In this document: positions 44,335-53,903 of the stretch, piece after piece
How positions within the stretch are numbered: position 1 is the first letter of the stretch
Layout: each line of letters begins with the position of its first letter
Origin: Planctomyces sp.
Lineage (GTDB): Bacteria; Planctomycetota; Planctomycetia; Planctomycetales; Planctomycetaceae
Direction of reading: 5' to 3'
NCBI GenBank assembly: GCA_016795105.1
Contig: JAEUIH010000021.1
Coordinates: 1 to 64,000, forward strand
Length of the DNA: 64,000 nt
Program-made: the position numbers and the translations under genes
Notes under the pieces: generated by a model
Told to the model about the DNA's origin: nothing
What the model saw: only the letters and a program-made list of their open reading frames with translations
Databases searched by the model: none

Positions 44335-46794
44335 TCAAATCTCAGATGGCTCACTCGTTGGCAAGGTGTCAGGCGCCGGTTGAGATTCAACCAGCTTAGT
44401 GAAGTCACCCGCCACAACGATTCGAAACCCCTTGGCAAGGATCGGTGATTCCGGAAAGTCCCAGGTTCGAGTTGTGGCCTGAGACCACCAGGATGCAGCG
44501 AACGAATTACCACCGCGGGCAACTCGGCCGGAGTTGTTGTCCAGGGGATTATTCAGCATCACTGGATCGTCGACCGGGCTGATGGCATAAAAGCCCGTTT
44601 GATGCCAGTCCAGACACCACTCGTCAACATTGCCATGCATGTCATGCAGTCCGAACGGGTTTGGTTTCTTAGTGCCGACATTGGATGGTGGCCAGGGACT
44701 TTCGGGTTTGGCGACGACATGGTCCTTTCCCATCGTAAAGTCGTTCCCAAAATACCATGGTGTTGTTGTGCCCGCTCGACAGGCATATTCCCACTGTGCT
44801 TCGGTCGGGAGTGATACGATAGCGCCAGTCTTTTCGGAGAGCCAGTTGCAGTATGCCTGAGCGTCCACCCAACTCACTCCTATGACGGCTCGATTGGAAG
44901 CTTCCTCTCCTTCTCCGGAATCCGTCCAGAGAAACCGCTTTTCCGGCAGGTTGGCCATGGTCGTCACATATCCCGTTTCAGAAACGAAGTGACTAAACTG
45001 TCCGACTGTGACTTCATACTTTCCCATATAGAATGGTTGTGTCAGGCGGACACGATGCTGAGGGCTGCTTGAACCGGCCACAAATAATTCAAATGCGCCA
45101 TGTCCCGCCTGGGTCAACATTTGAACAAGCAACGCCGCTTCCTCCGCGGTTGTCCCCATTTGAAACTCTCCCGGCGGAATCAGCATGAGTTCATCGCCGG
45201 TCGTGAGTTTCAGTGCCGAAGGGATATTCAGGTGTTTGGCCCATTCGTTTTGAAATCGCTGAGCATCGATTGGCGGAAATGGTGCATTTGCCCATGCCGG
45301 GGTCGAACCGATTCCGGGTTCTTCAATCGCATGCCCGTCAAGAACAGCATTTGGTATACTATTCCCGGCCTGCTCTGCGAATCCCTCCGGAGCAAACGTC
45401 TCGTCGAACTGTTCGGCGGTAGTGATTTCCGGCGGACTGAGTTGAAACCACTTGTAGCCGCCCGCCACAAATGTGGCCCCGGCTGCAAGAGTTCCTGCGA
45501 CACACACCGCTGCAAGAGTCAATACCACCCAAAGCATGGTGCCTTCTGCTGCTGATGGCTGAGTCTCCTTCTGAAGTGTCTGGATCTGATCGTGTCCAGA
45601 TGGCGCCAGATTCAGGGTGATGGTGCTCGGCATCGTGCTGGACCTTTGTACTTCGCGCAGGCAGCGAGACAGCACCGCTTCAACCTCAGCAGCCGTCTGA
45701 ATCCGATCATCCGGTTGTTTTGCCTGCAGTCGTGAAATGATGCCACACAGCCATTCCGGAACCTCGGGCATGATCTCCCGGATGGGCCTCGGGGCATCTT
45801 CAGTCACTCGTTTGAGGACCGCCAGTGTTGAGGCTGCTCGAAAGGGCGGCCGTCCACTGACCATCTGGTACATGACACTGCCCAGACTGAACAAATCAGA
45901 CCGCTGGTCGATCGCTCTGCTGTGAGCCTGTTCTGGCGACATATACATGGGGGTGCCGGCAATGGTACCGCTCTGACTGACACTGGCGTCGTCTGCTGCA
46001 CGGGCAAGTCCGAAGTCGGTCAGCTTGACCTTCCACTGGATTCCTTCTTCCAGCAGTATGTTCCCGGGCTTGATATCCCGGTGAATCAGTCCCTGTGCAT
46101 GTGCAGCAGCAAGTCCTGCGGCAATCTGCTGACTTAGCCTCAGGACTTCGTCGATCGCCAGCGGACCCTGATCGTCGAGTGCCTGCTGGAGGGTTTTGCC
46201 AGGTATGAATTCCATCACAAGGTAAGGGATTGGATGTTCTTCGACCGCATGAATCGCGACAACATTATCGTGACGAATGGCCGCTGCTGATCGAGCTTCT
46301 CGCAGAAATCGTCGACGGGCGGGTGATGTGGAAGCGAGTTGAGGAGACAACACTTTGATCGCCACAATTCGATGAAGCTTCTCGTCGAACGCCTTCAGCA
46401 CAATTCCGAAGGCTCCTCGTCCAAGGTGTGCCAGAACGTCATAATGCCCAAGCTTTCCCAATGCATCCGGACGTAATGACGGACTCAGAAAGGAAGCGAG
46501 CAGTTCATCGACTTCGTCGTCGTTGCATGCCGCCGCGGTAAACGTAACAGAACCCTCATCGCGATTGTGACCAAGGACGCCGGTGGAGGCCACGTCGGGG
46601 TTCGGTGCCGAAACATTTGAAACACGTGCCACGGGATGGTCAAGAAAGCTGCCGGCCTCCGCGTGAGATGCCAGCAGAGATTCCACTTTGGACCGCAGCT
46701 GAGTATCGTTCCCGCACTGTTGAGTGAGAAATTCTCCGCGTTTTGCGGCGTCCGCGATTTCAAGGGCAGCCAAAAATATGTCGCGTTCAGACAT
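44335..46794 (-). CDS. Membrane Ser/Thr kinase with SUMF1 domain
   Basis: 819 aa. An N-terminal planctomycete segment (MSERDIFLAALEIADAAKRGEFL) leads to a canonical PknB-like kinase (about 117-380: LGRGAFGIV, VAIKVL, HRDIKPGN, DFGLAR, PMYMSPEQA), one membrane helix (VVLTLAAVCVAGTLAAGATFV), and a C-terminal formylglycine-generating-enzyme-like domain (MLIPPGEFQMGT, YEVTVGQF, LPTEAQWEYACRAG, HDMHGNVDEWC). SUMF1 domains of this type usually bind rather than modify. ATG 46794 is chosen over upstream Mets because it begins the conserved N-terminus. An ECF sigma gene lies upstream, a common pairing in planctomycetes. Confidence 0.92.
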   Translation of the reverse strand: MSERDIFLAALEIADAAKRGEFLTQQCGNDTQLRSKVESLLASHAEAGSFLDHPVARVSNVSAPNPDVASTGVLGHNRDEGSVTFTAAACNDDEVDELLASFLSPSLRPDALGKLGHYDVLAHLGRGAFGIVLKAFDEKLHRIVAIKVLSPQLASTSPARRRFLREARSAAAIRHDNVVAIHAVEEHPIPYLVMEFIPGKTLQQALDDQGPLAIDEVLRLSQQIAAGLAAAHAQGLIHRDIKPGNILLEEGIQWKVKLTDFGLARAADDASVSQSGTIAGTPMYMSPEQAHSRAIDQRSDLFSLGSVMYQMVSGRPPFRAASTLAVLKRVTEDAPRPIREIMPEVPEWLCGIISRLQAKQPDDRIQTAAEVEAVLSRCLREVQRSSTMPSTITLNLAPSGHDQIQTLQKETQPSAAEGTMLWVVLTLAAVCVAGTLAAGATFVAGGYKWFQLSPPEITTAEQFDETFAPEGFAEQAGNSIPNAVLDGHAIEEPGIGSTPAWANAPFPPIDAQRFQNEWAKHLNIPSALKLTTGDELMLIPPGEFQMGTTAEEAALLVQMLTQAGHGAFELFVAGSSSPQHRVRLTQPFYMGKYEVTVGQFSHFVSETGYVTTMANLPEKRFLWTDSGEGEEASNRAVIGVSWVDAQAYCNWLSEKTGAIVSLPTEAQWEYACRAGTTTPWYFGNDFTMGKDHVVAKPESPWPPSNVGTKKPNPFGLHDMHGNVDEWCLDWHQTGFYAISPVDDPVMLNNPLDNNSGRVARGGNSFAASWWSQATTRTWDFPESPILAKGFRIVVAGDFTKLVESQPAPDTLPTSEPSEI

Positions 46795-47206
46795 GGGGGT
46801 TTCCCGTAAACAGAGTTTCCAGGCAGCTGGATTCAGGTCTCTGAGGATCAGTGCGAAATCTGAGTTCTGTGGACGCCAAATTTTCTGCAGTTTTATTAAG
46901 AACGCCAAACAAAACCCAGTCCAGTGAGCGCAGAAGCAGATGCTTGATTCAGTGATCTTGAGGAATACATGATCGATTTCATCGTTCCAGTCAAACCGGA
47001 CCTTTCGGAAATGAATGCCAACAAGGGGCCAGGACGCAGAGAAGACAGATGAAGCTCAAATTGTACTTTGCGCCTCTGTGTTGAATTCTTCCTGCAGAGT
47101 CGCCAAGCTTGGGATTCAATGGTCGACAAAGGCCCACAATTCAGAATCCTTCGCCTCACAACATCACAAACATCGTCAAGTGGGATTTCTCAGGCGTTCC
47201 AGGTCT
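46795..47206. other. Intergenic between ECF sigma and kinase genes
   Basis: 412 bp with no supported gene. It must contain the kinase promoter, possibly a target of the upstream sigma factor. A stretch near 47025-47090 has the 'GCGCCTCTGTGTTGAA' look of a decayed intergenic repeat, but I cannot show another copy in the window. Confidence 0.35.
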
Positions 47207-47773
47207 TCAGCCTGCACCGCTCAATTCACGATGCAGCCACGCTTTTGCAAATGCCCAGAGCCGATCAGCAGAACGGGGAGAAACCCCCATTGCCTCTGCG
47301 GCTTCCGGGATACTGAGTCCGGTGAAGTATCGGAGCTGAACCAGCTGCGAAGCCTCGGGTTCCGTTGCCGAAAGCCGTGTCAAAGCATCGTCCAGGGCAA
47401 GAAGGTCGAGTTGAGTAACGCCGGGTTCTGTCGCGAGTTCTACGTCCTGAAATGACTCAGCCTCAACTCCGCCGCCACGTTTCAGTTGTTGTCGCCTGCG
47501 AGCACTCTCGACCAGGATTCGCCGCATCGCTTCCGCCGCTGCGGCGAAAAAATGACCTCGACTGTTCCACTCCTGAGGAAGGTCGACATCCACCAGCCGC
47601 AGCCACGCCTCGTGAACCAGTGCAGTCGCCTGCAGCGTTTGATCAGTTCGTTCCCGCGACAAACGCGTCGCAGCCAGTTTGCGCAATTCTTCGTAAACCA
47701 GAGGTAGCAGCTGATCGGCTGCCATCTGGTCACCATGGTGAATTGCGGAGAGCAGTACAGTCACGTCTTTCAT
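47207..47773 (-). CDS. ECF sigma factor (planctomycete Sig-70_X6-like)
   Basis: 188 aa. Region 2 begins at LLPLVYEELRKLAATRL and contains TLQATALVHEAWLRLV and HFFAAAAEAMRRILVESARRR; region 4 is ASQLVQLRYFTGLSIPEAAEAMGVSPRSADRLWAFAKAWLHREL. This is the ECF group common in planctomycetes and often linked to Ser/Thr kinases. The ATG overlaps the stop of glgX in TCATGA (47770-47775) with no clear ribosome site, so its translation likely depends on glgX. A kinase-SUMF1 gene lies 412 bp downstream on the same strand. Confidence 0.92.
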   Translation of the reverse strand: MKDVTVLLSAIHHGDQMAADQLLPLVYEELRKLAATRLSRERTDQTLQATALVHEAWLRLVDVDLPQEWNSRGHFFAAAAEAMRRILVESARRRQQLKRGGGVEAESFQDVELATEPGVTQLDLLALDDALTRLSATEPEASQLVQLRYFTGLSIPEAAEAMGVSPRSADRLWAFAKAWLHRELSGAG

Positions 47774-49857
47774 GAGATTCGGTTCGGATTCGTGATGGGT
47801 GTCCAGAGCACAACAACAGAGTGCTCCAGCGCTTTGTAGGTCACGCCACCAACCTCGGGTGAGTGATTCCATGATACAATATCATTCGGAGAATCAAGCG
47901 CGGTATCAAGCCACCTTCGCCATGAGCCCTGGTTTTCGCCCTCGATCAGCGGAAGTTCGAATTCCAGCGGCTGTTTCCAGGCATTCAGAATCACGAACAT
48001 CTTTGCTCTCTCCGTCTGACTCTCAATTGTGAATGCAAGGCTGTATGACTCATCGCTCCAGTCGGGCTGATTCAGTCGCACGCCGTGCCAGGCTTTGGTG
48101 AGATCTCCGATCATTTGCCTTAAACTGGTTCGCTGATGTTCGTGATGAATACTTCTCAGTCGTCGCTGAGCGATGAGCAGTCTTGTGAATCGCAGCAAGT
48201 CAGCATTGGTCTCCGGCAGAGTCCAGTCAAACCAGCTGATTTCGTTGTCCTGGCAATAGGCGTTGTTGTTTCCCCGCTGAGTTCTGCGGACTTCATCCCC
48301 CATTCCGATCATGGGGATTCCCAGCGAAATCATCGTGAGCGTCAGAAAGTTGCGAATCTGTCGGCGCCGCAGCCGTTCAATCATTGGGTCGTCGGTTGGA
48401 CCTTCGACTCCACAGTTCCAGCTGCGATGGTCATTCGAGCCATCTCGATTCTCTTCCCCATTCGCTTCGTTGTGCTTCTGGTTGTAGGACACCAGATCGT
48501 TGAGTGTAAATCCATCATGACAGGTCACGAAGTTCACGCTCTGTTCGGGTTCGCGCTGTTCATGGCCGTAGATTTCCGGACTCCCCACCATCCGGTCCGC
48601 AACTCGGCGAATGGCACCTGGAACTCCTCGAAAGAAGTCTCGTACATCATCTCGAAACTTGCCGTTCCACTCTTTCCATGCATCTCCCGCAAACGAACCG
48701 ACCTGGTAGAGTCCTCCGGCGTCCCAGGCTTCTGCCAGAAGTTTCGTGCCTGCGAGAACCGGCTCAGACTCAATCGCCCACAGGACGGGCGGATTCGGAA
48801 GCGGGTTGCCGTTTGCGTCACGGGACAAAATCGATGCCAGATCGAACCGAAATCCGTCCACATGCATTTCTTCCACCCAGTACTTCAGGCTGTCAACAAT
48901 CAGTCGACTGACGACTGGGTGATTCGTATTCAGAGTATTCCCGCAGCCGGAGAAGTTAGCATACGAGGCGCCTCCGTTATTCAGCATGTAATAAGTAGGA
49001 TTGTCGATTCCACGGAATGAAAGTGCCGGACCGGATTCATTGCCCTCCGCCGTATGATTGAACACAACGTCCAGAATCACCTCAATCCCGGCGCGATGCA
49101 GCGCCTTGACCATATTACGGAACTCATTCACGGCCCCGAGTGAGTTGCTGCAGGAACAATATTCCGGATGCGGGGCAAAGAATGAAATCGGAGAGTATCC
49201 CCAGTAGTTGATTTTCCCGTCCGGGGCATCCTGGCGGTCAAAGTGAAAGATGGGCATCAACTCGACGGCCGTGATGCCAAGTTGCTGCAGATAAGGAATC
49301 TTCTCGACAAGCCCCGCGTATGTACCTTCCAGTCCAGGTGTGACACCGGAATTCGGATGACGTGTGAAGCCCGCGACATGCAGTTCATAGATGATCGTTC
49401 GCGCCGATGGCAACTGAAGTGGTCGATCGTCTCCCCAGTCATAGTCGGCCGAATTGACGAGCACGCTTTTCATCGGAACGCAGTCGTTCGCAGAACACAA
49501 GGCCGCGGCTCGGCGATTGTAACCTTTGGGGATCACAACCCCTCGTCCATACGGATCAAGTAACACGTGTTGCGGATCAAATCGCAATCCGCGTTCGGGA
49601 TCTGCCGGTCCATAGACTCGGTAGGCATACAGCTGACCAGACTTCAATCCTGGAACGAATGCATGCCAATAGTGGTAAGTGCGGCCGAGTGCCGGATCAA
49701 TCGGAATCACACGCGAGGGGACACGGTCATTCAGATCGTCGAACAGCAGAAGCTCCACTCGTTTCGCATGGCGCGAATAGAGGCTGAAATTTACGCCTCC
49801 ATTGATGAATATGGCTCCAGGTGGGGAGCTCTGTCCGTGCTCCGACATAACTCTCAT
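47770..49857 (-). CDS. glgX: Glycogen debranching enzyme GlgX
   Basis: About 695 aa, the normal GlgX length. A CBM48 N-terminal domain (NFSLYSRHAKRVELLLFDD) precedes a GH13 barrel: ELHVAGFTRH, DVVFNHTAEGN, nucleophile Asp in DGFRFDLA, acid/base Glu in LLAEAWD, and NFVTCHDGFTL with the third carboxylate. It hydrolyses alpha-1,6 branches left by glycogen phosphorylase. GAGGATCAG precedes ATG 49857; ATGs at 49884 and 49848 are alternatives. The long upstream extension seen in frame is not GlgX-like. Its stop is shared with the start of the ECF sigma gene. Confidence 0.95.
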   Translation of the reverse strand: MRVMSEHGQSSPPGAIFINGGVNFSLYSRHAKRVELLLFDDLNDRVPSRVIPIDPALGRTYHYWHAFVPGLKSGQLYAYRVYGPADPERGLRFDPQHVLLDPYGRGVVIPKGYNRRAAALCSANDCVPMKSVLVNSADYDWGDDRPLQLPSARTIIYELHVAGFTRHPNSGVTPGLEGTYAGLVEKIPYLQQLGITAVELMPIFHFDRQDAPDGKINYWGYSPISFFAPHPEYCSCSNSLGAVNEFRNMVKALHRAGIEVILDVVFNHTAEGNESGPALSFRGIDNPTYYMLNNGGASYANFSGCGNTLNTNHPVVSRLIVDSLKYWVEEMHVDGFRFDLASILSRDANGNPLPNPPVLWAIESEPVLAGTKLLAEAWDAGGLYQVGSFAGDAWKEWNGKFRDDVRDFFRGVPGAIRRVADRMVGSPEIYGHEQREPEQSVNFVTCHDGFTLNDLVSYNQKHNEANGEENRDGSNDHRSWNCGVEGPTDDPMIERLRRRQIRNFLTLTMISLGIPMIGMGDEVRRTQRGNNNAYCQDNEISWFDWTLPETNADLLRFTRLLIAQRRLRSIHHEHQRTSLRQMIGDLTKAWHGVRLNQPDWSDESYSLAFTIESQTERAKMFVILNAWKQPLEFELPLIEGENQGSWRRWLDTALDSPNDIVSWNHSPEVGGVTYKALEHSVVVLWTPITNPNRIS

Positions 49858-50194
49858 GAAATCTGATCCTCGAAAAACTCGCATACCATTGCGGTCTTCT
49901 GAGCATATCAGTTTCCAGGCAGAAAGGCATACTAGTTTCCAAACCGATTCACCTCTGGCACAGGGGCAGAGGGGTCTTGGGGCGCAGGGCACGAAGGGTC
50001 TGTTTGTACAACTGTTGTGAGAGCCGATGCGGGTGTGAGAAGAGTGTTGGCTGGAATGACTTTCGTGATCTGCCGGGATATCTTTACTTCCTCCTCGGAA
50101 GTCACATGATGTCAAAAGAAGAAGCGGTGGCATGACTTCAACTGGCGATTCAGCATCAGGAAATGCAATGTCGGACGCCGTATCCGTTGTCCCC
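49858..50194. other. Intergenic upstream of glgX
   Basis: 337 bp holding the glgX promoter. A G-rich stretch at about 49958-50000 (CAGGGGCAGAGGGGTCTTGG) is unusual for the region and may be a decayed intergenic repeat. No gene supported. Confidence 0.35.
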
Positions 50195-51394
50195 TTATTC
50201 AGGTGACTTAACGAACTTCTGAAGATAACTGCTAATCGCAGTTTCTCGTTCGTCATTGGATTCGAATCCCATTGTGTCGATGCCAAAGTGACTTGCTGTT
50301 GGCAAAGTGGGGGTCGATCGAGTTGCCACCGGACTCAGGCCACGCAGGTGCAACGCGACGGCTAACGCAATGTCTCGAGTTTGTAGCTGATATCGTGATT
50401 CGATATTTTCTGCTGGTGCCTGCTTTCGGACGGTTTGCTGTCCAGTCGGCCAGAGAACCGAATCCACTGTCAGCAGACCTTCAACGAGCGGCAAATTTTC
50501 TTCGGGACTGCCAAGGTCTCTGAGTGCCATGACGGCGGATATCATTTCCGGACGGACCGAGCGAGCAGTAATGATTCGTTCGGCCAGCTGACGTCCTTCA
50601 GGAATGCTGTATGTCACTGCAAACTGAAGTAGTCGATCGGCCGCAATTCCCGGTCGGAGCATCCATGATCCAATCACCCTTCGCAGAAGTTCTCGATGAA
50701 CTCCGTCCTCGACAGAGGCCTGAAGACGGATGTCGTTCAGGACCAGCGTCAGGTTCGTTGATGTTGCTCGCGGAAGTCGAATCTGGTCGTTACCGGCGAT
50801 CAACAGAACTCCAATGTAAGAGGACACCGGAAATTCGACGTCCTCTCGATCATTTGCCTGCGACGCAAGCTCGGACGCTCGTCGCTCCAGTTCCGCAGGC
50901 AATTCAGGTGCTTCAAACATCCTGAGCGAAAACAGCCGGGGCTCTGCATTCAGTAACTCAAGATAGGCAGCGATGATGTCGGGTGTCTCACCAGCAATCG
51001 ATGAAAATCGGTCCCACTCCGGAAGCCGCTTCGCTGAATCCGTACTCCGATCTGCTTCCAGCTGTCGCACGCGAGCGTCAAATTCCACCTCGCGAATCTG
51101 TGTTAACAGCTCCGCGGCTCGCACACGAACTTCACTCGATCCCGTTTTCGAAAGTTCGGTGAGAGCAGGTACCGCCTTGGCACCAGCTTTGAGTATTTCA
51201 GCCGCAGCCCGCTGCCGTTCCTGAAAGGATTTCGACTCCAGCTTCTTCGCCAAAGACGTCATTTGCGCATCGTCAGGCACAACTGTTGATTCAGCTTCAT
51301 CGGATTGCTGTAAACCGGCGGCAGCAACCCCGTCACCGCGGCTCATAGCCACGATCAACGCGATTGCGAGTGTCATTCTCCAGTGCAGGCTCAT
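50195..51394 (-). CDS. Secreted HEAT-like repeat protein
   Basis: 399 aa. A signal peptide (MTLAIALIVAMSRGDGVAAA) leads to HEAT/armadillo-like helices (SFQERQRAAAEILKAGAKAVPALTELSKTGSSEVRVRAAELL at about 55-95) and a helical C-terminal half without a named family. Proteins of this kind are common in planctomycete secretomes; the function is unknown. GGAG-like bases precede the ATG. It is 252 bp from the ferrochelatase stop and is probably its own unit. Confidence 0.72.
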   Translation of the reverse strand: MSLHWRMTLAIALIVAMSRGDGVAAAGLQQSDEAESTVVPDDAQMTSLAKKLESKSFQERQRAAAEILKAGAKAVPALTELSKTGSSEVRVRAAELLTQIREVEFDARVRQLEADRSTDSAKRLPEWDRFSSIAGETPDIIAAYLELLNAEPRLFSLRMFEAPELPAELERRASELASQANDREDVEFPVSSYIGVLLIAGNDQIRLPRATSTNLTLVLNDIRLQASVEDGVHRELLRRVIGSWMLRPGIAADRLLQFAVTYSIPEGRQLAERIITARSVRPEMISAVMALRDLGSPEENLPLVEGLLTVDSVLWPTGQQTVRKQAPAENIESRYQLQTRDIALAVALHLRGLSPVATRSTPTLPTASHFGIDTMGFESNDERETAISSYLQKFVKSPE

Positions 51395-51646
51395 TCCGGG
51401 GAGCTCAACCTCAGGGCAGATGCGAAACTCAGGACGATAAGGAAAGGTCCTGCCTGTTCGGAAGGACCTCAGTCGAGACGAAATGGAAGCAAATTCCTAT
51501 CGCATTACTCGCGGTTTTCCTGTGTTCTCACCGTGATTCCACAAATTCCCCCCGTTTCCAAACGCAAAAAACAGGCAAACCGATTCCTTCACCAGGGTTT
51601 ATGTATACAATTGAACAGTTCTTTGAGGTGTGACCGGAGTATGTTT

Positions 51647-52693
51647 TTAGGTGGATTCAACTTTGGTAGGGCGTGCGGCGGGAGGCATGGGGGCTGGGCA
51701 GCAGTCGGTTGGACAGACATCATGATTTGGGCCGAATTGGCCAACACATTCTCTCGGGGCATCTTTGATTCGTTCTTCGATGAGTTTGCGAATCATGCGC
51801 ACGAACGTTGAATGGTTGCCGGGAGTTGCAGCACGAAGCATTTTGAGTCCGAGTGAACTGCAGACTTTTGCAGCCTCGTCATCAAGATCGTAAAGCACTT
51901 CCATGTGATCGGAGAGAAATCCGACAGGGCTGATCACAACATTTCGAACGCCGGATGCATGGAGACTTTTCAGGTAGTCGCAGATATCAGGTTCCAGCCA
52001 TGGATCCTGAGGCCTTCCGCTGCGGCTTTGGTAAACGAGTTTCCAGTTTGACTCCGGCAGATTCAGACGTTGAGCGACGAGAGTACAGGTTTCCCGAAGT
52101 TGCTTTTCGTAGTCGGAGGTTCTGGCCATCGACATGGGGATGCTGTGTGCAGTGAACGCAATATGAGGGAATCCGCCATCATTTGAGGAGAGCAGACTGA
52201 CCTGATTGCCGACAAGTTCGGCGAGCACTTCAATGAAGTCAGGATGATTGTAGAAGACTCGGATTTTACCTGGGACCATTTCAGTGGCACCCACCTCAGC
52301 AATCGCCGCCATGACATTTTCACGATACTGCCGACAGCCTGAATAGCAGCTGAAGCCCGACGTAATGTAGACCAGCGGGCTGCGAATTCCGTCGTCCTTC
52401 ATTTTTCGGATTGTCGCGGGAAGCAGGGGATCCCAGTTACGATTACCCCAATAAATGGGAAGTTCGATTCCGCTGGTTCGAAGCTCGTCAGACAAAGCGG
52501 CGATCAAATCGCGACATTGCTGATTGATGGGGCTGACACCATCGAAATGATAGTAGTGTTCGGCGACCTCCAGCATTCGTTCGCGTGGAACCGGTTTTCC
52601 TCGGAGTACATTCTCGAGGAACGGAATCACATCATCCCGTTTTTCAGGTCCACCAAACGAAACGAACAACAGAGCGTCATAACGAGCAGTCAC
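51647..52693 (-). CDS. hemH: Ferrochelatase
   Basis: 348 aa. Ferrochelatase inserts Fe(II) into a porphyrin in the last or near-last step of haem synthesis. DALLFVSFGGPE, RDVIPFLENVLRG, YWGNRNWDP, FTAHSIPMSMA (catalytic His in AHS) and SPVGFLSDHMEVLYDLD are diagnostic. The start is GTG 52693 (VTARYDALLF), supported by a perfect GGAGG eight bases upstream; GTG 52729 is less likely. The C-terminus adds Cys residues (ECVGQFG...CPTDCCP) that could hold a 2Fe-2S cluster, as in some bacterial and animal enzymes. Confidence 0.95.
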   Translation of the reverse strand: MTARYDALLFVSFGGPEKRDDVIPFLENVLRGKPVPRERMLEVAEHYYHFDGVSPINQQCRDLIAALSDELRTSGIELPIYWGNRNWDPLLPATIRKMKDDGIRSPLVYITSGFSCYSGCRQYRENVMAAIAEVGATEMVPGKIRVFYNHPDFIEVLAELVGNQVSLLSSNDGGFPHIAFTAHSIPMSMARTSDYEKQLRETCTLVAQRLNLPESNWKLVYQSRSGRPQDPWLEPDICDYLKSLHASGVRNVVISPVGFLSDHMEVLYDLDDEAAKVCSSLGLKMLRAATPGNHSTFVRMIRKLIEERIKDAPRECVGQFGPNHDVCPTDCCPAPMPPAARPTKVEST

Positions 52694-52788
52694 AGATTTG
52701 CCTCCAGGCAACAACCCCAAAGCCCTCACACATCCCGAGGGATTGTAAGGGCGATCTGAGAATCGGCCAGTGTGTAAACAAGCTCAGA

Positions 52789-53817
52789 TCAGGCTGTGAC
52801 TTCCACGATGGCTTTGATGACCCCGGTTTCCGGCTTTGTGAACGACTCAAACTCTGCGATCATGCGATTAAAGGGAGTCCGATGAGTGATCCAGGGAGTT
52901 GTGTCGATCGTACCGTCTTCGATCAGTCCAATGATACGACCGAAATCCCGAGGCAGAGCGTTTCTGGAGCCCTTGATGCACATTTCCGGGCGATGAAGAG
53001 TTGGGTGCGTGAAACTGACTTCCTCGGTTGTGATGCCAACATACACAAGCGAGCCTGTATGAGCCACGTACTTCAGTGCAGAAGACATTGAGTGTTTGTT
53101 GCCTGTGGCATCGGTCACAACGGGGTACATATCGCCGTTTGTGATGTGCTTCATCTGCTCAAGTTCTGAGCCATCTCCACGAAACTGAATTGTGTGAGAG
53201 ATTCCATATTTCTTTCGACAGAATTCAAGTCGTGATTCAACCATATCCATCAGAGTGATGTTGGCGCCTGTGAGTCGAGTGAATTCCAGTGTTGCGAGAC
53301 CGATAGGGCCGGCGCCGATAATCAATACATGGTCACCGGGTCCAGGAGCTCCGCGATCCGTCGCATGGCAGCCGATGGCCAGAGTCTCAACCAGAGCAAG
53401 CTGCTCGTAGCTGAGTTTGGTGGAAGGATGCAGCTTATCCGCCCGAATCAGAAACTTCTCGCACAGTCCGCCATCCACCATCACGCCGATCACATTGAGA
53501 CTGACGCAGCAGTTTCCGTTGCCTTTGCGGCACGCGAAGCAATGACCGCAATTCATGTAAGGTTCAACACTGCAGCGATCACCAGGGCGAATGTTCTGAA
53601 CGCCATCGCCAACGGCAATAACTTCCACACCGAGTTCATGTCCCGGTATGCGGGGATACCGGAAGAACGGGAATTTGCCGAGATAACCGCTCAGGTCAGT
53701 TCCACAAATTCCCATGCGATGAGTTCGCACGAGTGCCTGACCTGGGCCGGGTTGACCTGGGTCTTCGATTTCAACATGAGCAAAATGTTTGGGCTGTTCA
53801 AGGCGGATTGCATGCAT
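52789..53817 (-). CDS. Zinc-dependent medium-chain alcohol dehydrogenase
   Basis: 342 aa. Catalytic-zinc site CGTDLSG and GHELG, structural-zinc Cys cluster (CGHCFACRKGNGNCC) and Rossmann LIIGAGPIGLATLEF with an NAD-type Asp in LMDM. It resembles sorbitol, threonine or galactitol-type dehydrogenases and likely oxidises a sugar alcohol or hydroxy acid. It lies 95 bp upstream of hemH on the same strand and diverges at a distance from the rhamnose operon, so a role in sugar breakdown is possible but unproven. Confidence 0.92.
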   Translation of the reverse strand: MHAIRLEQPKHFAHVEIEDPGQPGPGQALVRTHRMGICGTDLSGYLGKFPFFRYPRIPGHELGVEVIAVGDGVQNIRPGDRCSVEPYMNCGHCFACRKGNGNCCVSLNVIGVMVDGGLCEKFLIRADKLHPSTKLSYEQLALVETLAIGCHATDRGAPGPGDHVLIIGAGPIGLATLEFTRLTGANITLMDMVESRLEFCRKKYGISHTIQFRGDGSELEQMKHITNGDMYPVVTDATGNKHSMSSALKYVAHTGSLVYVGITTEEVSFTHPTLHRPEMCIKGSRNALPRDFGRIIGLIEDGTIDTTPWITHRTPFNRMIAEFESFTKPETGVIKAIVEVTA

Positions 53818-53903
53818 GGGAATTCAGAGAACCTGTTTTGCTGGGAGTCAGTGAAGGGGCATTGTCAGTGGAAGATGGCCTTCGTTCGATGAACTGAAAT
53901 CAA

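Noticed and set aside
49884-50286. Long in-frame N-terminal extension of glgX
   Set aside because: The ~135 residues before the chosen starts are Cys/Ser-rich and unlike GlgX, and ATG 49857 has a good ribosome site.
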